From CAZUAQ01 sp964618455 (GTDB taxonomy: Bacteria > Planctomycetota > Phycisphaerae > UBA1845 > PWPN01), in NCBI GenBank assembly GCA_964618455.1, contig CAZUAQ010000007.1:86537-150536 (forward strand): 64,000 bases of DNA, given 5' to 3'. Every line of letters begins with the position of its first letter. Position 1 is the stretch's first letter. This document shows, in pieces, positions 59,753 to 64,000 of the stretch. The notes below the pieces were generated by a model, which saw nothing but the letters and a program-made list of their open reading frames with translations, did not search any database and was not told where the DNA came from. Made by a program: the position numbers and the translations under genes.

Positions 59753-61427
59753 GCGACCCCGCGACTTGTGAGAGTACGTCCCCGTGCATTGCCGCGCGTT
59801 CGCGATCGGAGGGAAGAGATCCACCCGTGGCGGGATTCACTTTGTAACGCAGCGGGCGTTGCGGTTGGTCCTGAGCGGCGGAGGTCAGTTCCCGGCGGGC
59901 ATCGAGGCCGCGCATCAGCATGGGCGAGGAAATCGGCACATGGCCCAGTTGCCGGGATTCTAGAGCTGCCGCCAACTGGCCGAGGTAGCCCGCCTGCATG
60001 AGGTTCGCTTCGCTCGCCAGTGCCAGCGTCGCCACCGCCAGTGTCGCCGACTCGATACCCAGCGGATCGATCACATGTTTGTCGAGCATCGGCAGGTATT
60101 CGCTTCGCAACCGGCCGCTCCACTCCGGCGAATGGCGGTCCTGGCTTTCACGGTCGAAGGCCACCAGGCCGCGTTTGCCCATGGTCACCAGCATCCGCCG
60201 GGACTGGGTCTGATCCATCGCGTTCCAGGCCACACTGGACAGTCCACGATCAAAATCGTGCAGCGATGCACGCAGGTCACGTTCACTGGGACAGAGCAGA
60301 TCGACTCCCTTGAAGTGCAGCAGCCGTCCACGCGGCCCGCCGGCGTACGCGGACTCGGTCATGGCCGATGCCTCAATACCGGAGCGAATTCGTTCGAGCA
60401 GCCCGCGTGTCAACGTGCCGAACCCGTGATCGACGTAAATGATGGCCTGGATCTCATCAAGTCGATCCCGTATCCAGTGCCCCGCCTTCTGCTCGGCCAT
60501 GGAATCGAGCGGCTGGGCTTCACCGCGCTCCACCTGCAGGGCGGTCTGCGTCTCGACGACGAAGCGATGTTTTTCCGGAAGGTGGGAGCGTGTCGGCAGC
60601 ACACAGGCATCGATGCCATCGTCGGTCAATACGTCACACGCGTATCGGGTGTTGTCGTCATCGGCTCCCGTGCCGAGCAGGCGACACTGAGCGCCAAGCG
60701 CTGCCAGATGCCTGGCCACGGCCCCGGCGCCGCCGACGAATCGGCGATCGTGGTCTTCGAGCCGCCGAAGCGCCATCATCGCCGTATCCCCCGCGCCTTC
60801 GGTGGTGTCACACAGCGTGTAACGATCCAGAAGGACATCCCCGACGACGAGCACGTTCATGCCGTGAAATCGACGCACCAGATTCTGCATCGAGGGGTGG
60901 TGAATCGTGTGGCGCTTGCAGATCAACGCCAAGCGATGGTTGTCCAGGTAACCGTCGTTGTCCATCGTCTCGATCAACCGGCTCGAGCTGAATACGACAT
61001 CTCCACTGCTGAACAGGACGCGGCCGCCGTAGCTTTCCACCGCCTCCTGCTCGGCAAGGAAATCCGGGTTGTGGCTGTGCTCGTATTCGCGCCCCTTGAT
61101 GTAGATGTCCGGTTGCAGATCCAGGAGCAATTGGCGGGCCGTGGGGTTCGGATCGATATAGACGTAGTCCACGCACTCCAGCGCCGCCAGATTCTCGGCG
61201 CGCATCTCCTCGGGGATGTACGGGCGATGTGTGCCCTTGTCGATCTGGGAATCGCCCGTCAGCGAGACAACGAGCACCTGCCCCTGCCGCTTGGCGAACT
61301 CCAGGTAACGAATGTGGCCGGGGTGCACGATGTCGAAGCAGCCGTGGCAGTGTACGACGGTCTGCCCCCGGGCCTTCGCCTGGCGAGCGGCCTCGAGCAG
61401 CCTGGATTGGGGGAGGACTTTGCTCAT
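59739..61427 (-). CDS. HldE-like protein: N-terminal nucleotidyltransferase, C-terminal PfkB-kinase-like domain
   Basis: About 562 residues. Residues 20-150 are a cytidylyltransferase-like domain with the HxGH active site (HPGH, 35-38) and TGDSQIDKG. Residues 190-500 are a ribokinase/PfkB-like domain (GGAGAVARHLAALGA at 232-246). In HldE the kinase comes first and the adenylyltransferase second; here the order is reversed. The kinase nucleotide site that should read GAGD reads DPLGIES (454-460), with Ser460 at the catalytic Asp position, so kinase activity is doubtful. It is the first gene of an operon with GT2 and the amidinohydrolase, suggesting a nucleotide-activated sugar. Start 61427 is preferred because the upstream residues are low-similarity. 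Confidence 0.75.
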   Translation of the reverse strand: MSKVLPQSRLLEAARQAKARGQTVVHCHGCFDIVHPGHIRYLEFAKRQGQVLVVSLTGDSQIDKGTHRPYIPEEMRAENLAALECVDYVYIDPNPTARQLLLDLQPDIYIKGREYEHSHNPDFLAEQEAVESYGGRVLFSSGDVVFSSSRLIETMDNDGYLDNHRLALICKRHTIHHPSMQNLVRRFHGMNVLVVGDVLLDRYTLCDTTEGAGDTAMMALRRLEDHDRRFVGGAGAVARHLAALGAQCRLLGTGADDDNTRYACDVLTDDGIDACVLPTRSHLPEKHRFVVETQTALQVERGEAQPLDSMAEQKAGHWIRDRLDEIQAIIYVDHGFGTLTRGLLERIRSGIEASAMTESAYAGGPRGRLLHFKGVDLLCPSERDLRASLHDFDRGLSSVAWNAMDQTQSRRMLVTMGKRGLVAFDRESQDRHSPEWSGRLRSEYLPMLDKHVIDPLGIESATLAVATLALASEANLMQAGYLGQLAAALESRQLGHVPISSPMLMRGLDARRELTSAAQDQPQRPLRYKVNPATGGSLPSDRERAAMHGDVLSQVAGSHGHA

Positions 61428-62017
61428 CAGTGAGATGGGGCTCCGTAAAGGGGTCGCTCCGAGCGTCCGGCTGATTCGGGTCCGAAAACTGATGGAAATA
61501 TCGGCAATCGGCGAGGCCTGTCTGAATGAGGGCTTGGTCTTCGGACCGATAATCGTGTAGAGAATCGACTTCCCGTCGGGGCGGTCGCCCTGTGCTGTGC
61601 TCATGGAGATATTCGAGGTCGTTCCTTTGCCTGGGCCGAAGAGGAGACGACTCCGGCGTGCTTGAATCCCAATCGATAACCTGGTAGCTTATATGAGTCT
61701 GACCCACCGTGTGTGCTCATGGAAGCGAGCGCAAGTGCGGGGCGCACAGGAGTGACGCCGTCTCGCCGGGGATCACAGCACAAACACGAAAGCCTCGACC
61801 CGGATGACGAGTGGGCGCTCTTCGCTCGGAGCTCAGGGGCGCCGAAGCCGCAGAGGGATCACCGCGGTCATCGATTTTTTGTTTGCCCTTTTCCCCTCCG
61901 GAAAGCACCGGGCGGCCCTCACGGGTCCCCGGTGTTTTCTTGCGCATAAGAAAGCCGGGAATCGAGAGTTTCTCGATTCCCGGCGAGGTTTGTGACACGT
62001 GCACTGTCGTCAGTCCA
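61428..62017. other. Gene-free region between the HldE-like and HYR-repeat genes
   Basis: Should contain the operon promoter and the HYR terminator. A further CACCGGG/CCCGGTG stem (61906-61934) followed by TTTTCT may be a plus-strand terminator, but no plus-strand gene precedes it. The open frames across this region are unsupported. No RNA gene recognised. Confidence 0.4.
61954..61984 (-). terminator. Terminator of the HYR-repeat gene
   Basis: Perfect 14-base stem: GCCGGGAATCGAGA (61954-61967) and TCTCGATTCCCGGC (61971-61984), 3-base loop, followed on the minus strand by TTTCTT. Confidence 0.8.
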
Positions 62018-64000
62018 TTATTCCGAAGTTGACTGGACGGTGTATCCCGCTTCCGGTCCATCGTCGATCGGGGCGTTTCCGGATTGATCATGGGGAACAC
62101 CGATAGAGGCAGTGGCTTCCGCCGTGTTTCCGGCGGGATCTGAAACCATGAACGTGATCCCGTAGACCCTGCCGTTACCGCCACCGGCACGTTCGGCGCG
62201 AACCTGGAAGCCCGTGGACCCGCCGATCAGGATATCGTCATCGGTGTTCCCGTCTCCGTTCCCTTGGGCGTTTTCGGATTCGTCGCTGTAAATGCTGAGG
62301 ATGGTCGCCACGTCGCCGATCGGCAGCTGGCCCGCACATTCATCCTCGATTGTGATATCCAGATCAGAGAGATCGAGGGTCACATACCTGTGATTGGCGG
62401 GCCATATCTGCAGCATCGCACCCATGATGATCTCCGGAGGTGTCGTATCCACGACCTCCACGATTCGCGTGACCTGATCTGCGGCATTTCCACAGGCGTC
62501 CTCCGCGTCATAAGTCACCACGTAGGTCCCTGGTGTGCTCACATCCACGCTGTCACCGCCGACGGTCGCCTCGCTCGGCGCGTCGCAGTTGTCCGTGACC
62601 GCCGCGCCCATCTCGACGTATTCATCAAGACTGCACTCGAGCGTCACGACGGCATCGCCGTTGAGTTCGATCGTCGGAGCGATCGTATCGTCGACCACGA
62701 TCGTCTGCGTCAGGGAGGAGGGATTCCCGCACGAATCGATCGCCGTCCAGGTACGCGCGATCGTGCGGGGGCACGTCTGCCCGTCGTCCGTTTCTTCAAA
62801 GGTCACCTCGAGATCACTGTCGCAGTTGTCGCTGACAGTGGCCTGGGCAGGATCCGGGATTTCATCATCGCACTGAAGGACCAGTTCCGTCTCCTGGTCG
62901 ATTTCGATCACCGGCCCGGTGGTGTCATCGACCGTGATCGTCTGCGTCACGGACGAACTGTTGCCACAGGCGTCGGTCGCCGTCCAGGTGCGTGTGAGCG
63001 TGGTCGGACAGGTCGCCCCGTCATCAGTTTCCTCGAAAACCGCTTCCACGCCTTCTTCGCAGTTGTCCGTGACCGTGGCCTCGGCGGCTTCCGGGATGGC
63101 GTCGCATTCCACTGAAAGTTCCAACTCCTGGTCCAACTCAATCAGCGGCGCAGAGGCGTCCTCAATCAGAATCGTCTGGGACGCTGTCGTGGTGTTGCCG
63201 CATGCATCCGTGGCGGACCAGCTCCGCGTGATGGTGCGAGCGCAATCATCTCCCTCTTCAGATTGCTCGAAGCTGACGATAATATCGCCACCATCGCAGT
63301 CGTCGCTTGCCGTCACTTCCGGGGGAGCCGGGATCTCTTCATCGCACGAGAGCGCGATTTCCTCCATCTCGGGAAGGCCTTCGAGGACTGGTCCCGCGCG
63401 ATCATCCACCACCACATCCGTCAGGCAGGACTGTGGTTCATTGATACCATCGTCCACGATCAATGTGGCAGTGCACTCGGTTGTACATTCCTGAGACGAA
63501 TCCACCGTCAGGATCGGTGTCGCACTGGTGTTGTCATCGAACGCAGCGCCTGGACAATCACTCGACCATTCATACGTCAGTTGGGCACCTTCCTCGGTCG
63601 TCATCGACTGTGATCCGTCCAGAGCGATTTCCGTGGTTGTTCCTTGACATTCCTCCTCGTACGGTCCGCCGGCATTGCACTGAAGAGGTCCACCGAGGAG
63701 GCTTACGGAGCTGGTGCACGATACGGGGTCCGAGATGATTTCGTCGACCGTGAGGGTCACCGTGCAATCAACGGGGCATCCGGCGGATGTGTCGATCGTC
63801 AGTTCCGGGGATGCGATGGTGTTGTCGTTGAAGACCGCCCCCGGACAATCGGTGGTCCACTCGTACGTGAGGGGATTGTCATCACCTGAAAAAGAACCGG
63901 TTCCATCCAGTTGTATCGTGACCAAGTCTCCGTCGCAGGTGGCGGTGTAAGAACGTGTGTGAGAAGGTCTCTTTTTGCCGATAGATGGGGATCTCTTGGC
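62018..64000 (-). CDS. Large HYR/PKD-like repeat surface protein (5' partial)
   Basis: At least 661 residues; the frame stays open to the right edge. It is secreted-type and acidic, with no catalytic domain visible. From the N-terminal side there are two Ig/PKD-like repeats (DGTGSFSGDDNPLTYEW and DGSQSMTTEEGAQLTYEW), then at least four HYR-type repeats each ending in the signature WTATDACGN or variants: SWSATDACGN, TWTATDACGN, TWTAIDSCGN, YDAEDACGN. Paired cysteines suggest disulfides outside the cell. The final part is a non-repeat beta domain ending EAGYTVQSTSE. A likely surface adhesin-like protein. The last 45 bases read into a basic stretch (SPSIGKKRPSHTRSY) that fits the repeats poorly. 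Confidence 0.75.
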   Translation of the reverse strand, partial: AKRSPSIGKKRPSHTRSYTATCDGDLVTIQLDGTGSFSGDDNPLTYEWTTDCPGAVFNDNTIASPELTIDTSAGCPVDCTVTLTVDEIISDPVSCTSSVSLLGGPLQCNAGGPYEEECQGTTTEIALDGSQSMTTEEGAQLTYEWSSDCPGAAFDDNTSATPILTVDSSQECTTECTATLIVDDGINEPQSCLTDVVVDDRAGPVLEGLPEMEEIALSCDEEIPAPPEVTASDDCDGGDIIVSFEQSEEGDDCARTITRSWSATDACGNTTTASQTILIEDASAPLIELDQELELSVECDAIPEAAEATVTDNCEEGVEAVFEETDDGATCPTTLTRTWTATDACGNSSSVTQTITVDDTTGPVIEIDQETELVLQCDDEIPDPAQATVSDNCDSDLEVTFEETDDGQTCPRTIARTWTAIDSCGNPSSLTQTIVVDDTIAPTIELNGDAVVTLECSLDEYVEMGAAVTDNCDAPSEATVGGDSVDVSTPGTYVVTYDAEDACGNAADQVTRIVEVVDTTPPEIIMGAMLQIWPANHRYVTLDLSDLDITIEDECAGQLPIGDVATILSIYSDESENAQGNGDGNTDDDILIGGSTGFQVRAERAGGGNGRVYGITFMVSDPAGNTAEATASIGVPHDQSGNAPIDDGPEAGYTVQSTSE

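Noticed and set aside
61906..61940. Plus-strand terminator CACCGGG/CCCGGTG with TTTTCT
   Set aside because: No plus-strand gene ends upstream, so its role is unclear; noted under the intergenic entry only.
1..64000. A phage defence island or secretion cluster
   Set aside because: I looked for restriction-modification, toxin-antitoxin, CBASS, retron or secretion genes and saw none; only the integrase fragment at the left edge points to mobility.

Overview
The window looks like chromosomal DNA of a GC-rich planctomycete, probably of the Phycisphaerae or a related lineage. This rests on gene content and not on a marker gene. The pointers are two PEP-CTERM proteins, two secreted proteins ending in planctomycete-style dockerin (EF-hand) modules, a secreted S1 sulfatase, a Tat-exported Gfo/Idh/MocA oxidoreductase, a DUF4091-type lipoprotein, an NPCBM protein, a ceramidase-like protein, a type III glutamine synthetase and many small lipoproteins. 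Two tRNA genes are present (Gln-CUG on the minus strand, Leu-GAG on the plus strand). I found no rRNA, CRISPR array, plasmid origin or complete insertion sequence.

Layout. Positions 1-920: the 3' part of a tyrosine-recombinase gene runs into the 3' end of tRNA-Gln, so an integrated element probably lies to the left. 1-14.9 kb: short mixed-strand units (sugar isomerase, dockerin protein, two PEP-CTERM proteins closed by a strong terminator, TauE/SafE exporter, methyltransferase plus nitrilase-like lipoprotein, Rrf2 regulator, RF-like GGQ protein, phosphoesterase, glycosyltransferase). 15-30 kb: secreted and envelope functions (beta-propeller/dockerin protein, sulfatase, MscS-type channel, L,D-transpeptidase, glutamine synthetase III, oxidoreductase, outer-membrane barrel, two secreted proteins). 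30-37 kb: hemX-like and hemA, then TrkH and a large lipoprotein. 37-51 kb: mostly plus-strand housekeeping (tRNA-Leu, PilZ, NPCBM, lysS, LolCDE-type permease and ATPase, ilvE, M42 peptidase, PilT-like ATPase, ceramidase-like protein). 51-64 kb: mostly minus strand (ArsR/SRPBCC pair, hypothetical membrane protein, AT-rich island, glycosyltransferase pair, Hsp20, amidinohydrolase, GT2, HldE-like protein, HYR-repeat protein cut by the right edge).

The most interesting stretch is 52.6-61.4 kb. A tightly coupled HldE-like / GT2 / amidinohydrolase operon lies next to a small heat-shock gene with a textbook sigma-54 promoter, followed by two glycosyltransferases, one fused to a long C-terminal domain that looks like an alpha/alpha toroid. 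This could be a stress-linked glycan or compatible-solute locus, but the product is unknown. The clearest regulatory site is the ArsR promoter near 51.5 kb. Two identical-arm palindromes flank a near-consensus promoter and the start codon sits inside one of them, which predicts an autoregulated, nearly leaderless transcript.
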